Assembly (NCBI GenBank): GCA_029945425.1
Contig: JAQSDV010000002.1
Span: forward strand, 1,247,960 to 1,311,959
Length of the DNA: 64,000 nt
From: a bacterium
GTDB lineage: Bacteria; Pseudomonadota; Alphaproteobacteria; Micavibrionales; UBA2020
Direction: 5' to 3'
A model generated the notes under the pieces. That model was not told the origin of the DNA and ran no database searches. It saw nothing but the letters and a program-made list of their open reading frames with translations. Positions 9,549 to 19,244 of the stretch are shown here, one piece after another. The position numbers and the translations under genes are program-made. Position 1 is the first letter of the stretch, and every line of letters begins with the position of its first letter.

Positions 9549-9683
9549 TTACACGGGTTCTTACACAGTTGACTTTTTAGATTAAAATTATATAGTAAAT
9601 TCATAGTGTAAGGCCTAGCCGAAAGCGACTTAAAATCCGCAGGGAGCAATCCCGTAGGGGTTCGAGTCCCCTCGCCTGCACCA
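9549..9683 (+). repeat. tRNA-Leu(UAA)-derived repeat, copy 1
   Basis: A 135-base direct repeat, about 90% identical by eye to copy 2 over its whole length. Its last about 60 bases read as the 3' half of a class II tRNA: loop CTTAAAA (anticodon TAA), TCCGC stem, AGGGAGCAATCCC variable arm, GGGGTTCGAGTCCCC T-arm, acceptor strand CGCCTGC and ACCA. No 5' acceptor strand or D-arm matches, so it is not a complete tRNA. It lies in the 342-base gap between kdpE and nhaA, and nothing else is recognisable in that gap. Confidence 0.75.
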
Positions 9684-9874
9684 GTCCCTTACTTAATGAT
9701 TATACTATATTTTAGAAAAGCCTTCGATATGCAACGGCAAGCCTGTTGCTTAGCATTTATTATCCGAAGATGATTTTTCTTGCCTGAATTAACGATAAGA
9801 CTTTCAAAAGCCTAGTTTTATAGTTGGCCCGCTCTTTCACATTATTTTCACAGGTATCTCAGACGATTACCTGC

Positions 9875-11266
9875 CTAAATGCGTGCGACGTCCTGAATTT
9901 GATTCTTTTTCGGAATTTTAAGGAGAATCCAGGCTGTGCCGATACCTGCCGCGAGAAGTGAAGATACGATAATCCCGAACTTCGCTATACCAACAAGCGC
10001 AGGATCGGCAGGAAAGCTCAAAAACGAAAAGAAGATGGACATTGTGAAACCGATGCCTGACATGATCGCGATGCCGATGATCTCGTTTCGTGAAATGCCT
10101 TCTGGCAGCCTTCCAATTTTCAGCTTCAGGCAGGCATAGATAAAAACAAGAATGCCGAGGGGCTTTCCGATGACAAGCCCCCCGACGATGCCCCAAGTCA
10201 ACGGGGAGAGGAGCCCCTGCATGAAAAGTTCGGGGTCGAGTTCAATTCCGGCGTTGAACAGGGCAAAAAGCGGAAGCACGATAATGGTTATGGGGACCAA
10301 CAATTTACTTTCGAACATTTGCAAGGGCGTCGTAACGGCACTCACGTTTTGCTCGATAGCCGATGTAATCGAATGTTTGGAGGCAGACTCGATCATTTCC
10401 ACGCTCTCGCCGTCTTTTTGAACGAACCGGGCCAATAACTTTTCAATATTGCGGACGAATTTATTCTGACTGATGCTGGGCCTTGCGGGAATTGCCAATG
10501 CAAGAAGCAACCCGGCGCATGTCGCATGAATTCCCGATTTGTAAATCATGATCCACAATATAAGTCCGAGCAGGCCATAGGTCATACCACTGCGGATGCC
10601 CGCCCTATTGGCGAGAAAAAGAAAAGCCAGAGTTACGCCACTGCCGGCAAGCGCGGCAGCGTTTATGCTATGGGCGTAAAATATCGAAATAATGAACACC
10701 GCGCCCACGTCATCGAATATTGAAAGGGCCGTAAAGAAGACCATCATCCCGATTGAGACGCGACCCGACAATAACGCGAGGATGGCGAGTGAAAAAGCCG
10801 TATCTGTAGCCGTGGGTATCCCCCAGCCACGACTTAGAATTTCATTTGGGCTGATAAGCATGTACAAAAGGGCAGGCCCGATTATCCCACCCAATGCCGC
10901 TATCGTAATCAATAAAATCTCCCGCGGATCCCTTAACTTCCCCCCGAGAATTTCTCTCTTTATCTCAAGCCCCACCTGTAAGAAAAAAAGAGCCATCAAG
11001 CCTTGGCTAACCCATTCGACGAGGGAAAGCGTGAAACGCCGTTCCCCAAAATGAATGCCCAGCTCCCTGTTGAAAAAATCCCTGCTAAGTTGCTGCCATG
11101 GCGAGTTCGCCAGCACCATTGCAATGACAAAGGCGGCAATGAGGAGGATGCCGGAAGTTGCCTGCTTGCGTATGAGGGCTTCCAAAGGTGTAAGTACAGA
11201 TGACACGCGGTTTTCAAAAAAACTCTTGAAATGCGAGATCGGGCCATTTGACAGATTGGTCGTCAC
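9875..11266 (-). CDS. nhaA: NhaA Na+/H+ antiporter
   Basis: A 463-residue inner-membrane antiporter with about 12 helices. Key residues are present: D155 in ATDTAFSLA corresponds to E. coli D133, and D185-D186 in LSIFDDVGAV correspond to D163-D164, the cation-binding pair. FFLQVGLEIKRE and FNAGIELD are further family motifs. A loop of about 60 residues (around 270-330) separates the two halves and makes it longer than the 388-residue E. coli protein. It exports Na+ in exchange for protons. The start is GTG. It lies just inside repeat copy 1 and near kdp, so ion homeostasis genes are adjacent. Confidence 0.94.
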   Translation of the reverse strand: MTTNLSNGPISHFKSFFENRVSSVLTPLEALIRKQATSGILLIAAFVIAMVLANSPWQQLSRDFFNRELGIHFGERRFTLSLVEWVSQGLMALFFLQVGLEIKREILGGKLRDPREILLITIAALGGIIGPALLYMLISPNEILSRGWGIPTATDTAFSLAILALLSGRVSIGMMVFFTALSIFDDVGAVFIISIFYAHSINAAALAGSGVTLAFLFLANRAGIRSGMTYGLLGLILWIMIYKSGIHATCAGLLLALAIPARPSISQNKFVRNIEKLLARFVQKDGESVEMIESASKHSITSAIEQNVSAVTTPLQMFESKLLVPITIIVLPLFALFNAGIELDPELFMQGLLSPLTWGIVGGLVIGKPLGILVFIYACLKLKIGRLPEGISRNEIIGIAIMSGIGFTMSIFFSFLSFPADPALVGIAKFGIIVSSLLAAGIGTAWILLKIPKKNQIQDVARI

Positions 11267-11465
11267 AAGACTGTTATCCCTAATTATGTTCAGTCGGCAC
11301 GCTGTACCTCTGGTCTTTCAACCTTTGTCCCGGTTGTACGGGCGCAGGGTGAGTATGAACTACTTGGCGAAATCTACGGACGGGTAGAAAAAATGCTAAC
11401 CGGAGAAGGGTCGCAAATACTTTTTTCCCTCGTTCCATTCATTCAACCGGGATTGTTTTAGATTT

Positions 11466-12995
11466 CTAGCTTAGGTCGATGGTTGCAACCACGCAGTTGC
11501 GGTCCGACTCATCCATATCTATCGAAAATCCCAAATCCCGGCAAAGTTTTATCATGCCCGTATTGCTGTGCATGATCTGACCCCATAGAGAGGCGAGATT
11601 TTTTCTCTTGCCGTATTCCAGCAACGCGCGCATCAGGCTGGTGCCAATGCCCTCGGACTGCACATCGCTCCGCGTCATGACAGAGAATTCTGCGCGATTT
11701 AACTTCGGGTCGACCACATAACGTGAAACGCCGAGAAGCTCGGAATTTTCCGGGTCAATCGAAACAAAGGCCATGATGCTCGTGTAGTCGATATGGGATA
11801 AATCAGAAGCCATGCCGCGTGGCAATTCATGCAGGGATTCAAAAAACCGGTTGCGAATATCCTCCGCGCTGCTGAGTCTCATGAACTTTTTGTACAGAAT
11901 GCTGTCATCGGGTTGAATCGGCCGCAGCTGGATATTTTTCCCGTTCGGCAGAACCGCTGTTTTATCCCATTGCAATGGATAAGCCGCAGGCAGCGGCGTC
12001 ATGCCCACAATATTTTGCGCGCGGCCATTCAAAAAGCCGGCAATATTCCCCTCCGTCGTCGCCAGCATCCGTTCAAGCGCTTCCCTGGTATAGAACGCGC
12101 TATGGGGCGTGATGACGATTCTATCATGATTGAGGAGCGCATGGCTGATTGCGAAAGATTCGAGATCATGCTTCTGGACAAACGAGTGGCAGAGCAACTC
12201 GGTTTCCTCGCGGATCAGAGGTTCATCAGGCAGAACATCCAGACCCGCGGCAAACACTTTGCGGTCATGCAGGCCCTTGAGGAGTGATTTGAGGTTGATG
12301 AGGGAGCCGCGCGCCGTATTAATGATAACGACGCCGTCCTTCATCATGCCGAACTCGTCATCTGAAAGCATGTAACTGGTGGCAACGCCCCCCGGCACGT
12401 GCAGGGTGATAATGTCGGACTGCGCGAGAAGATCTTTCAGGCTGACATAGGAAAAGCCGGCGATCCCCGCCAGCTCAGGCTGCGGCGAAATGTCAAAGCC
12501 GACCACGTTCATGCCGAAGGCGAGTGCAATTTTTGCCACGCGTACGCCGATGGAGCCCATGCCGACAATGCCGATGGTCTTCTGATATAAATCGAAACCC
12601 TGCAGGCCGGTCAGGGAAAAATCGCCCTTTTTCGTGCGCTGCATCGCCTGTGGAATATTGTGACTCAGCGTCAGCAGTAACGCAAAAACGTGCTCCGCAA
12701 CCGTATGCTCCCCATAGGTCGGCACGTTGGCGACGGCGATTTTATTTTTATTGCAGTAGTCCAGATCAATGTGGTCGTAGCCAGTCGACCGGGTGGCAAT
12801 TATTTTAAGGGCTTTCAGGTTCACCAGGACTTTGGCGCTGAGGTCTGAATGGATAAAGGTGGAAATAATTTCGGCGTCGGCGAAAGCCGCAGAATTTTCT
12901 GCGGTCAGCGGCTCGCTAACGGAGGTGTATTGAGAATTTTTGTCGCCGGCAGCCACCTGCTCCCAATCACTCATCTCGAAATAGACGGGTTTCAT
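11466..12995 (-). CDS. D-2-hydroxyacid dehydrogenase fused to a GNAT acetyltransferase
   Basis: A 509-residue two-domain protein. Residues 1-335 form a D-2-hydroxyacid (lactate-type) dehydrogenase with nucleotide motif GMGSIG (145-150) followed by D168, which favours NAD, and the catalytic set R229 (NTARGSL), E258 (LPDEPL) and H298 (TPHSAFY). Residues about 345-509 form a GNAT domain (NIQLRPIQPDD, then the acetyl-CoA loop QSEGIGTSL and a C-terminal HSNTGMIKLCRDLGF), like the acetylase half of protein acetyltransferases. The reading frame is continuous across the join. I infer coupling of pyruvate/lactate redox to protein or small-molecule acetylation; the substrate is unknown. The start has AGGAA upstream. 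Confidence 0.85.
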   Translation of the reverse strand: MKPVYFEMSDWEQVAAGDKNSQYTSVSEPLTAENSAAFADAEIISTFIHSDLSAKVLVNLKALKIIATRSTGYDHIDLDYCNKNKIAVANVPTYGEHTVAEHVFALLLTLSHNIPQAMQRTKKGDFSLTGLQGFDLYQKTIGIVGMGSIGVRVAKIALAFGMNVVGFDISPQPELAGIAGFSYVSLKDLLAQSDIITLHVPGGVATSYMLSDDEFGMMKDGVVIINTARGSLINLKSLLKGLHDRKVFAAGLDVLPDEPLIREETELLCHSFVQKHDLESFAISHALLNHDRIVITPHSAFYTREALERMLATTEGNIAGFLNGRAQNIVGMTPLPAAYPLQWDKTAVLPNGKNIQLRPIQPDDSILYKKFMRLSSAEDIRNRFFESLHELPRGMASDLSHIDYTSIMAFVSIDPENSELLGVSRYVVDPKLNRAEFSVMTRSDVQSEGIGTSLMRALLEYGKRKNLASLWGQIMHSNTGMIKLCRDLGFSIDMDESDRNCVVATIDLS

Positions 12996-13022
12996 GTGAT
13001 TATTCCTATGTTGTTTTCAGCG

Positions 13023-13034
13023 TTGAGCGCTCAA
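13023..13034. promoter_or_regulatory. Perfect 12-bp palindrome upstream of the dehydrogenase-GNAT gene
   Basis: TTGAGCGCTCAA lies 28 bases upstream of the dehydrogenase-GNAT start, in the short gap after the histidine kinase gene. It could be an operator, but it has no spacer like a classical FNR site and I saw no second copy nearby. This is a weak call. Confidence 0.25.
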
Positions 13035-13083
13035 TTATGTCCCGAAATATGAACTGGCGAAAAGTGGCGGAATTTGCCGGTAG

Positions 13084-14235
13084 CTACATTTCAGCGGTTT
13101 TTTTACTGCGCGGAAAATGAGCTGTAAAAGTCGTCCCGCCCTTCTCTGTAGATGAAACGGTAATCGTACCTTTATGCGCGGTAATAACCTCTTTTGTAAT
13201 GAAAAGGCCAAGCCCTAAATTGCCAGTCTCCACATTCTTGCCTTCCCTGGCGTCGTCATTTACACGCGCCAGTGAATCGAAGATCATTCCGATCTTGGCA
13301 GGGTTGATTGGCACCCCCTGGTTATGCACGGTTACCGATACGCCTTCTGCGGCACCAACGATGTTCACCGCAATTGGGGCACCCTTAAAACCGTATTGAA
13401 CAGCATTGCCTAAAAGGTTGGAAAATACTTGGCCGATACGGGATTTGTCCCAATATCCGGTCGTATCGCCCGAAACTTCTATAAGAAATCTGGTCTCGGG
13501 ATTTTTAATCCACATTTCATCGACTATCAAGCGGCCGATATAGCCTATATCCATTTCTCCCTGGATAATGGCCACGCCCGTGCCGAAACGCGCGCGAGTA
13601 ATATCCAGTAAGTGAGATACTATTTCAGAAACGCGCCCGCCGCTTTCAATTATCTGGGCTACAAGTACCTCTTGCCGGGAGTTAAGGTTTCCAATTCTTG
13701 CAATGAGTTCGGCAGACATAAGCATTGCACCGAGCGGATTGCGCATATCGTGGGTCAAAATGCCTAGAAACAAATTACGGGAATCATTTAGTTTCTCTTT
13801 ATAGTAACTGATGGATTCCGATAGGGCCTGATCCACGGCCTCATTGAATCTCACAAGGTCATCAAGGTCCAAGGAAGAATTCCCGGGTATTGATATTTTC
13901 CAAAGCTTGATCACGCTGGCGCGAAGGGCGCGATATTCAGAAACCATCTGGTTCAGATTGAACCCGCCCGCCAGCCGGAGAGCCGCATGGATTTCTGCGG
14001 CACTTGGTTTGCGCTCATGCAGTTGTACGCCATGACCGTGAGATTTTTCAATTTGCTCAGAGCCAGTTTGGGGGCTCGCCATATCACTCATTATGAACTG
14101 GAGTATATCGCTAATATGATTGCGCAAGGCGAGCGGCGTCATATCGTTTGCGGCAGGTGTAAGCTCCCGGGCAAAACTTTCCCATTCCTCGATAATTGCG
14201 AGAGTATTGTCGCTGATAAAATTAGCCAAACCCAT
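13084..14235 (-). CDS. Soluble sensor histidine kinase with RsbRD-like N-terminus
   Basis: A 383-residue protein with no membrane helix. Residues 1-115 resemble the RsbRD N-terminal sensor fold (WESFARELTPAA, GGFNLNQMVSEYRALRASV). A HisKA domain follows with H162 in LGILTHDMRNPLGAM, then a HATPase domain with QVFSNLLGNAVQYG and NLGLGLFITKEV. It should autophosphorylate in response to a cytosolic cue. No response regulator lies beside it, so its partner is elsewhere. It is upstream of the dehydrogenase-GNAT gene on the same strand, and the two may be co-transcribed. Confidence 0.88.
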   Translation of the reverse strand: MGLANFISDNTLAIIEEWESFARELTPAANDMTPLALRNHISDILQFIMSDMASPQTGSEQIEKSHGHGVQLHERKPSAAEIHAALRLAGGFNLNQMVSEYRALRASVIKLWKISIPGNSSLDLDDLVRFNEAVDQALSESISYYKEKLNDSRNLFLGILTHDMRNPLGAMLMSAELIARIGNLNSRQEVLVAQIIESGGRVSEIVSHLLDITRARFGTGVAIIQGEMDIGYIGRLIVDEMWIKNPETRFLIEVSGDTTGYWDKSRIGQVFSNLLGNAVQYGFKGAPIAVNIVGAAEGVSVTVHNQGVPINPAKIGMIFDSLARVNDDAREGKNVETGNLGLGLFITKEVITAHKGTITVSSTEKGGTTFTAHFPRSKKTAEM

Positions 14236-14501
14236 CCTGCATTTCCTAAAAGTTTTTTGTTAAAAGAAAATCCATAGCCGCGCCATTAGGCGCTTGCGCT
14301 CGCGCCCAAACTGAACACCCGTGGAAACTCTATGATGACGGCTTAAAAACGCAAAGAAGACCAGCATAAACAATGCTTCGTGAACCTTGATACACGAGCA
14401 TTTTAGCGCCGAAAAATTAAATGATACCCTTCAATTAATCTCAATCTTGTTGTATCGCTTATCCTCTCAAACGGGGGACATTAAAACCTCAATACAATCT
14501 A

Positions 14502-15188
14502 TTATTGCCCCGAAACGCCAGTCGCACCAACTCTTTCCTCACCACGGAAATCGATCATCGCGCGACGGTTTGCTTGCAGCTTGACGCCGTCTTTCGTTTC
14601 GACAGCCGACTGCGTTTCGCCGCGTGCTTGTTCGTTGATAATACTGTTCTCGATGCCACGGCTTGTAAGAGCCTGGGAAACCGCGTCCGCACGTCTTTGT
14701 GAGAGACCCTGATTATACTGAACTGAGCCGGAGCGATCGGTATGGCCCGTCACGGTAACCTGCGCGGGATGATAGAGCCCCATATCATGGGTCACGGTAT
14801 CAAGCGTTACGGCTTCGCTGCCGCGAATGCCCGCTTTATTAAGGTCGAAATATACAGGGTACGAGCGCGTGATAGGCAAGAGACGGTATGGCGCAGGCGC
14901 TGCGGCCGGCGCGGGAGCCGCCTGTTCGACTGTTTGGACAACAGTCTGTGTTTCGACGACGGGCTCCAGCTTTCTCATGCAGCGCGGGATATATGCCATT
15001 TTGGAGGTATCTCGTTCATACATCTGGCAGTTTTCCCTGTCCTGGTGTCCACGATTTGAAGCATAAGTCGAGCTATTATCGGCCATGGGGTGCGGGCGCC
15101 CGCTCATATAATCGCCGCTTGTTTCGGGCGAGGCGCAGGCACCGAGGCTAAAACAGGTAGCGAGGAGAAGCATTTTCGTTGTCATCAT
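14502..15188 (-). CDS. OmpA-family lipoprotein
   Basis: A 228-residue protein with a short signal and lipobox (LATCFSLGACAS, lipidated Cys near residue 19), a linker with an Ala/Pro run, and a C-terminal OmpA-like peptidoglycan-binding domain (VYFDLNKAGI, VTVTGHTDRSGS, NQGLSQRRADAV, NRRAMIDF). It should tether the outer membrane to the wall. The ATG at 15188, nine bases after GGAG, is preferred to the ATG at 15203 because it gives a compact lipoprotein signal. Between it and the kinase gene is a 266-base stretch where I see nothing definite. Confidence 0.85.
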   Translation of the reverse strand: MMTTKMLLLATCFSLGACASPETSGDYMSGRPHPMADNSSTYASNRGHQDRENCQMYERDTSKMAYIPRCMRKLEPVVETQTVVQTVEQAAPAPAAAPAPYRLLPITRSYPVYFDLNKAGIRGSEAVTLDTVTHDMGLYHPAQVTVTGHTDRSGSVQYNQGLSQRRADAVSQALTSRGIENSIINEQARGETQSAVETKDGVKLQANRRAMIDFRGEERVGATGVSGQ

Positions 15189-15284
15189 AGGTTGGCACTC
15201 CATAGCCCGATGGGCCGGTTGTAGGGTTGATAGGTTAGAAAAATATCTCGAGCCATGCGGATGATCCCGGTGATTTGTAGCCGC

Positions 15285-17579
15285 TTAGAATTGACGTGTC
15301 AGGCGAAGACCGACCTGGTCAGCATGATAATTATCGTTGCGCCAATCGTGATCGTAGACAGCTTCCAGTGCCCAGCTTTCGGTGTCACAAGCACAGGAAA
15401 GGATTTTAATGCCGACGCCGACGTTGAAAGTGTCATCTGCAGTGTTTGGCCCTTGTGTCGTGAAGGAAGGTGAGCCCGGGGCGGTGAAGATTGCCGTATT
15501 TTTGGCAGTTGGGTTATTCAGCCCGTGCAGCCACTTGGCATGCAGATTGGGGACTACCGCACCGCCGTCGATTGCGAAGCTGCGGGCCATCTTCACGCCG
15601 AGACCGGATTGCAGGAAGTTATAGCTTTGCGAGTTCACTCGCAAGTTGACGTTGCCTGCGCCGCTTTCAGTATAGCTGTCGAGGTTCATATACGTATCCT
15701 GAAGAGAGACGGTCGGTGTCAGGGTGAACCAGGGGTTGGTGAAATGATAACCGGTTATGGCGAAGGCAGTATAATCCTGCCCGCTGTAGTCTGCTTGCGC
15801 GGTGCGGTTAACACCCGGAAACACGATGTGACGCTCCTCGGCATAATCGTTCCAGCCAAAGGAAGCGCTGCCGTTGATAAACCAAGGCCCATGTTCATGG
15901 CCGATATAGGCTGTCGCCTGGTAGGTATTAGCGTCAGTGTTGGCGTCAAAAACTTTGCCGTCAATTGAGGTGCGGGCATAACCGATGCCGAACCCCGCAC
16001 GGGTTTCTCCGAGCGTTCCATCCCCAATCGGCGTATCGGCGCCAATCATGGTTCCGACAACCCGCGAGTCATAGCCAGCAAAGCCGTTGCGGGTGCCTTG
16101 GTCACCGAAATTGCCAAAACCCTTTATCCACATAGCGCTACGGGATTTACGGAGTTCGCAGGTAGAAGGTTTGGCGGGGTCGAGGTCTTGGCCGCACATC
16201 AGATCATCGAAGCGCGACAGCCACAAGTCCTGAAATTGTTGCGTGGCCTGAAAGGTAAGAAGAGGTTGCGCCAGCGCGGGAGTCGAGGGTGCTAATTGCG
16301 TCAGCGCGCTCGCAACGGCCGCTGCGGTTGGCAAATTGTTGATAGGCACCAGAACCGCCAGGAGATCGGGGGTTGGCGCGACGATCCCCGCCAGCGCCGC
16401 TGAAACACCACCCGCAGCGGAAGAAGCGCTTGCCGGAAGGATCGTCGTCAAGGGAGTGCCATCCGCATGAATAGTGACAAGGCCGTTAGCGGTGACGGGT
16501 GCAGAAAAGATGTAAAGAGGGTTTGCTGAAGCAACGGTCACGATGCTGCCGCTCGTCCCGCTAGTCGCCTGGACGATGTCAAACTGGCTGCCGACCGGAA
16601 TATAAGCCGCCGGAGCAACCGTGACATTTACGGTTGTCGCGCCTTCGCTGGCGCTGCCAACCGGAACGATATGGCCGAAAAGCGTGGGACTGGAAATTGT
16701 CGTATCGATAGTGCCGGGCGCGAGGTTGGCTAACGTCAGGGCACCACCGATATTCAGCGTATTGGTGCCAAGGGAGAAGCTGTAGGAATCGACCGCGCCG
16801 CTGATATTTGCGCTACCGGCGTTGCCGACTACATTTATTGCATGCAGACCTGTAGCCCCGCCGACCGCCCCGTCGAGGACGCTGTTATTGCCGAGCGAAA
16901 GCGTGCCAGTATCGGCCCCCGCAGTACTTGTCAGCGCGCCGATGAGGGTAGTATTGGGAGCGAGGCTTAGCGTGCCGTCTCCCGCAAAATTGGTCGTTGT
17001 GATGTTCGTCGAGCCGCTGTTGAAGTTGACGACGCCGGTACCGTTAATGTTAAGGGTTGTTCCATAAACGGAGCCAAGGAAATTCACGGTATAAGGGTTT
17101 ACCGTCACGCCAACGGCGCCAGTTTCGATGTCGAGAAAGAAGGGTCCGCCGGGGTTCGTCACGCCGATATCGCCATACACGGTTGAGCTGCTATTGAACT
17201 GGATATTGGAAGTGCTGGAAACGTCGGTCGAAACCGCCAGTCCCGCCACGGTGCCAACGGGATTGTTGCTCGAGAAGATATCGGTTTGTGGGCCGCCCGT
17301 GACGCCGATGCTTAAAGTGCCAGTTCCCGCGTTCGCTGACATATCGACGCCGTTGGCTTGGCCTGTGGCATCGAGAGGTATGATGCCGGGACCGACCGCA
17401 GTCTGTCGTTGAGCAAAAACGGGGGCGCTAAAAGCGCTGCCAGCGGTCGTAAATAGGAGCAAGAAAAGGAGTGTTTGCCGAAGGTTGCGCCTTTTACCCG
17501 AGATGCAAAACCTGAATATGGATAATTCGTGACGCGCGCCAGAAATTCCGGCACGGCGCGAGCATAAAATCTCGACCAT
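15285..17579 (-). CDS. Autotransporter (type V secretion) protein
   Basis: A 764-residue protein. The ATG at 17579 has AGGAG six bases upstream and is preferred to an upstream ATG at 17636. It has a long, extended signal peptide (basic n-region, hydrophobic LLFLLLFTTAGSAFSA, cleavage near residue 52), typical of autotransporters. A Gly/Thr/Asn/Val-rich beta-helix passenger follows (about 55-480, with repeated short strands such as LNINGTGVVNFNSGS). The C-terminal about 280 residues form the translocator barrel (from SAMWIKGFGNFGDQG) and end in LRLTRQF with the usual terminal Phe. No protease motif is seen in the passenger, so an adhesin role is only a guess. The upstream 445 bases hold only a terminator for the next gene. 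Confidence 0.85.
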   Translation of the reverse strand: MVEILCSRRAGISGARHELSIFRFCISGKRRNLRQTLLFLLLFTTAGSAFSAPVFAQRQTAVGPGIIPLDATGQANGVDMSANAGTGTLSIGVTGGPQTDIFSSNNPVGTVAGLAVSTDVSSTSNIQFNSSSTVYGDIGVTNPGGPFFLDIETGAVGVTVNPYTVNFLGSVYGTTLNINGTGVVNFNSGSTNITTTNFAGDGTLSLAPNTTLIGALTSTAGADTGTLSLGNNSVLDGAVGGATGLHAINVVGNAGSANISGAVDSYSFSLGTNTLNIGGALTLANLAPGTIDTTISSPTLFGHIVPVGSASEGATTVNVTVAPAAYIPVGSQFDIVQATSGTSGSIVTVASANPLYIFSAPVTANGLVTIHADGTPLTTILPASASSAAGGVSAALAGIVAPTPDLLAVLVPINNLPTAAAVASALTQLAPSTPALAQPLLTFQATQQFQDLWLSRFDDLMCGQDLDPAKPSTCELRKSRSAMWIKGFGNFGDQGTRNGFAGYDSRVVGTMIGADTPIGDGTLGETRAGFGIGYARTSIDGKVFDANTDANTYQATAYIGHEHGPWFINGSASFGWNDYAEERHIVFPGVNRTAQADYSGQDYTAFAITGYHFTNPWFTLTPTVSLQDTYMNLDSYTESGAGNVNLRVNSQSYNFLQSGLGVKMARSFAIDGGAVVPNLHAKWLHGLNNPTAKNTAIFTAPGSPSFTTQGPNTADDTFNVGVGIKILSCACDTESWALEAVYDHDWRNDNYHADQVGLRLTRQF

Positions 17580-17961
17580 AGCTATCTCCTGAAAGAGTTT
17601 AAGTATGTGTCGGGGTTTTTGGTGCTCAAGGAACACGCCACGAAATGAAAACGCTTGGAATCAGGTTTTCGTTCCCGCATTATTTTTAGAGCTCACATCA
17701 TAGAATTAACTGGGGAATGTCTCGCAAGAGATAGAAAGTACGCTTCTCACTCCTACGTGCCGTCCACCTCAATGTTAAACACGATCCGGCCTTAGTCTTG
17801 CAATCCGGTGCCAGACGAATAGCATGTCGAGGCAGGAGTCGGTCTTCGTAGCACAGGGGGTGCTTGATATGCCTGCCTGGAAACGCGAATCGTATTAGGG
17901 AGTCATTGGGTCATTGCAGGTATATGTGTAGCGAATCGAAGTGGCGACTATACTATGCAGT

Positions 17962-17993
17962 AAAATAGGCCACCGTCTTTCATGACGGCGGCC
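17962..17993 (-). terminator. Rho-independent terminator of the EF-hand gene
   Basis: On the minus strand, GGCCGCCGTC-ATGAAA-GACGGTGGCC forms a 10-bp stem with one G-T pair and is followed by TATTTT. It lies about 30 bases after the EF-hand stop. The rest of the 445-base gap (17580-18024) shows nothing recognisable. Confidence 0.75.
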
Positions 17994-18024
17994 CGTTTAG
18001 CAGAAGAAACGTTCAAGAGCAGTT

Positions 18025-18558
18025 CTATTTGGTCAAAACCATCGCGATTTTAGACATATAAGCGCCTCTCCACTCCATCAACTCGATGCGTCCGTTCTTG
18101 TCGGTATCGATTTCAGCAAGGGGCTTGCCAATGAATTCTGCCGGCGAAAGGCCGTCCTTGTTCAGGTCGAAGCGTGCAAGCTGGGTATCCTTGGTAAATG
18201 TCTCAAAAGTGTATTGAGTCTTGTCGGCGGTGCCATCGTTATCGTAGTCATAAGTGAGCGTCGTAAGTTTCTCCATCGGCGCCACGGTGAGAACGGATTT
18301 GTTGTCGTACTCGGCATTGTCAATAGCGCCACTGGTATCCGTGTCGAAGAGCTTGAAAAGCATTTCGCTGACTTCGAAGGACGACAGCATCCCGTTTTTG
18401 TTTAGGTCGAAGTTGGCAAGGTTAATCACTTTGCCGGCTGAATACGGCATTTGCTGAGTGACGGATTTAGTTTCGACTGTCTGAGCATTCACGGCGGTTG
18501 CCGCAAGAGGCGCGGCACAAGTCACGGCTAGAAGCAGAAGAGCTGATCTATAGTTCAC
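18025..18558 (-). CDS. Secreted EF-hand calcium-binding protein
   Basis: A 177-residue protein with a signal peptide (ALLLLAVTCAAPLAATAVNA, cleavage near residue 25) and about five EF-hand-like loops: DLNKNGMLSSFE, DTDTSGAIDNAE, DYDNDGTADKTQ, DLNKDGLSPAEF and DTDKNGRIELME. The first, second and fifth look competent for Ca2+; the third lacks the acidic twelfth residue. It is exported to the periplasm or beyond and probably senses or buffers calcium. It is monocistronic with its own terminator. The partner is unknown. Confidence 0.85.
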   Translation of the reverse strand: MNYRSALLLLAVTCAAPLAATAVNAQTVETKSVTQQMPYSAGKVINLANFDLNKNGMLSSFEVSEMLFKLFDTDTSGAIDNAEYDNKSVLTVAPMEKLTTLTYDYDNDGTADKTQYTFETFTKDTQLARFDLNKDGLSPAEFIGKPLAEIDTDKNGRIELMEWRGAYMSKIAMVLTK

Positions 18559-19109
18559 TTTTTTTTCCTATTCGATGTTGTCGGGATTTTACGCTTTAGG
18601 GCATGTTAACATTTATGCCAGTTTTCCTAACAGCTGACGGCGCTCTAAGTTCCATCGTTAGGATAATGGCCGCACACTGTTCGTGGAACCTTGCTCAGTA
18701 AACACGTTTGCTACTGTAAAGGCCAGCGGCTTTGGCGTATTGCATACGTATGATATGAAAGCCACGCTGAACAGCAAGGGTTTGATTTTGCGCAGGAGTG
18801 CCAGATTTTTAAAATGTAGCCCGCAGCTAGCTGCCGCTGTTCTTGCTGAAGATATGGGCATAATTATGGCGCTTCCATGTCGTACTTACATCTAGCAGGA
18901 AAAGGGCAAGGTCAAGATCGGCATGATCCCGCGCAAAGCCATGCTGGAGTCCCTCTCGAGCTTTTCCATTCTTAAAAGGTCGCAGCTGAACTTGAGGATA
19001 AAATGAAGGCAATGATTGCTGCCGCTAAATTGTTTCAAATGGCAAAATGGCATTATGCCCTAGCGATGCGAAAGTGAAGGCAAAGATGGCGATAATTTTA
19101 GGTGTAAAC
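18559..19109. other. Gene-free stretch before repeat copy 2
   Basis: About 550 bases with no convincing gene on either strand. Short ORFs here lack ribosome sites and coherent protein character. The stretch from about 18900 to 19080 has short open segments that may be decayed coding sequence, but I cannot assign a family. Confidence 0.5.
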
Positions 19110-19244
19110 TTACACGGGTTCTTACACGGTTGACTTTTTCGTCCTGAATTGTACAGTAAATTCATAGTGTAAGCCCTAGCCGAAAGCGACTTAAAATCCG
19201 CAGGGAGCAATCCCGTAGGGGTTCAAGTCCCCTCGCCTGCACCA
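19110..19244 (+). repeat. tRNA-Leu(UAA)-derived repeat, copy 2
   Basis: The same 135-base unit as copy 1, with the same length, about a dozen mismatches and most of these clustered in the AT-rich middle. It starts TTACACGGGTTCTTACAC and ends in the tRNA 3' half with CGCCTGCACCA. It marks the left boundary of the AT-rich toxin/immunity cassette. Copy 3 matches only the last about 90 bases. Confidence 0.75.

Noticed and set aside
19025..19210. A minus-strand ORF starting in repeat copy 2 with the same first residues as the toxin-like ORF
   Set aside because: The shared start (LPADFKSL) is only the antisense translation of the repeat; the rest has no protein character.
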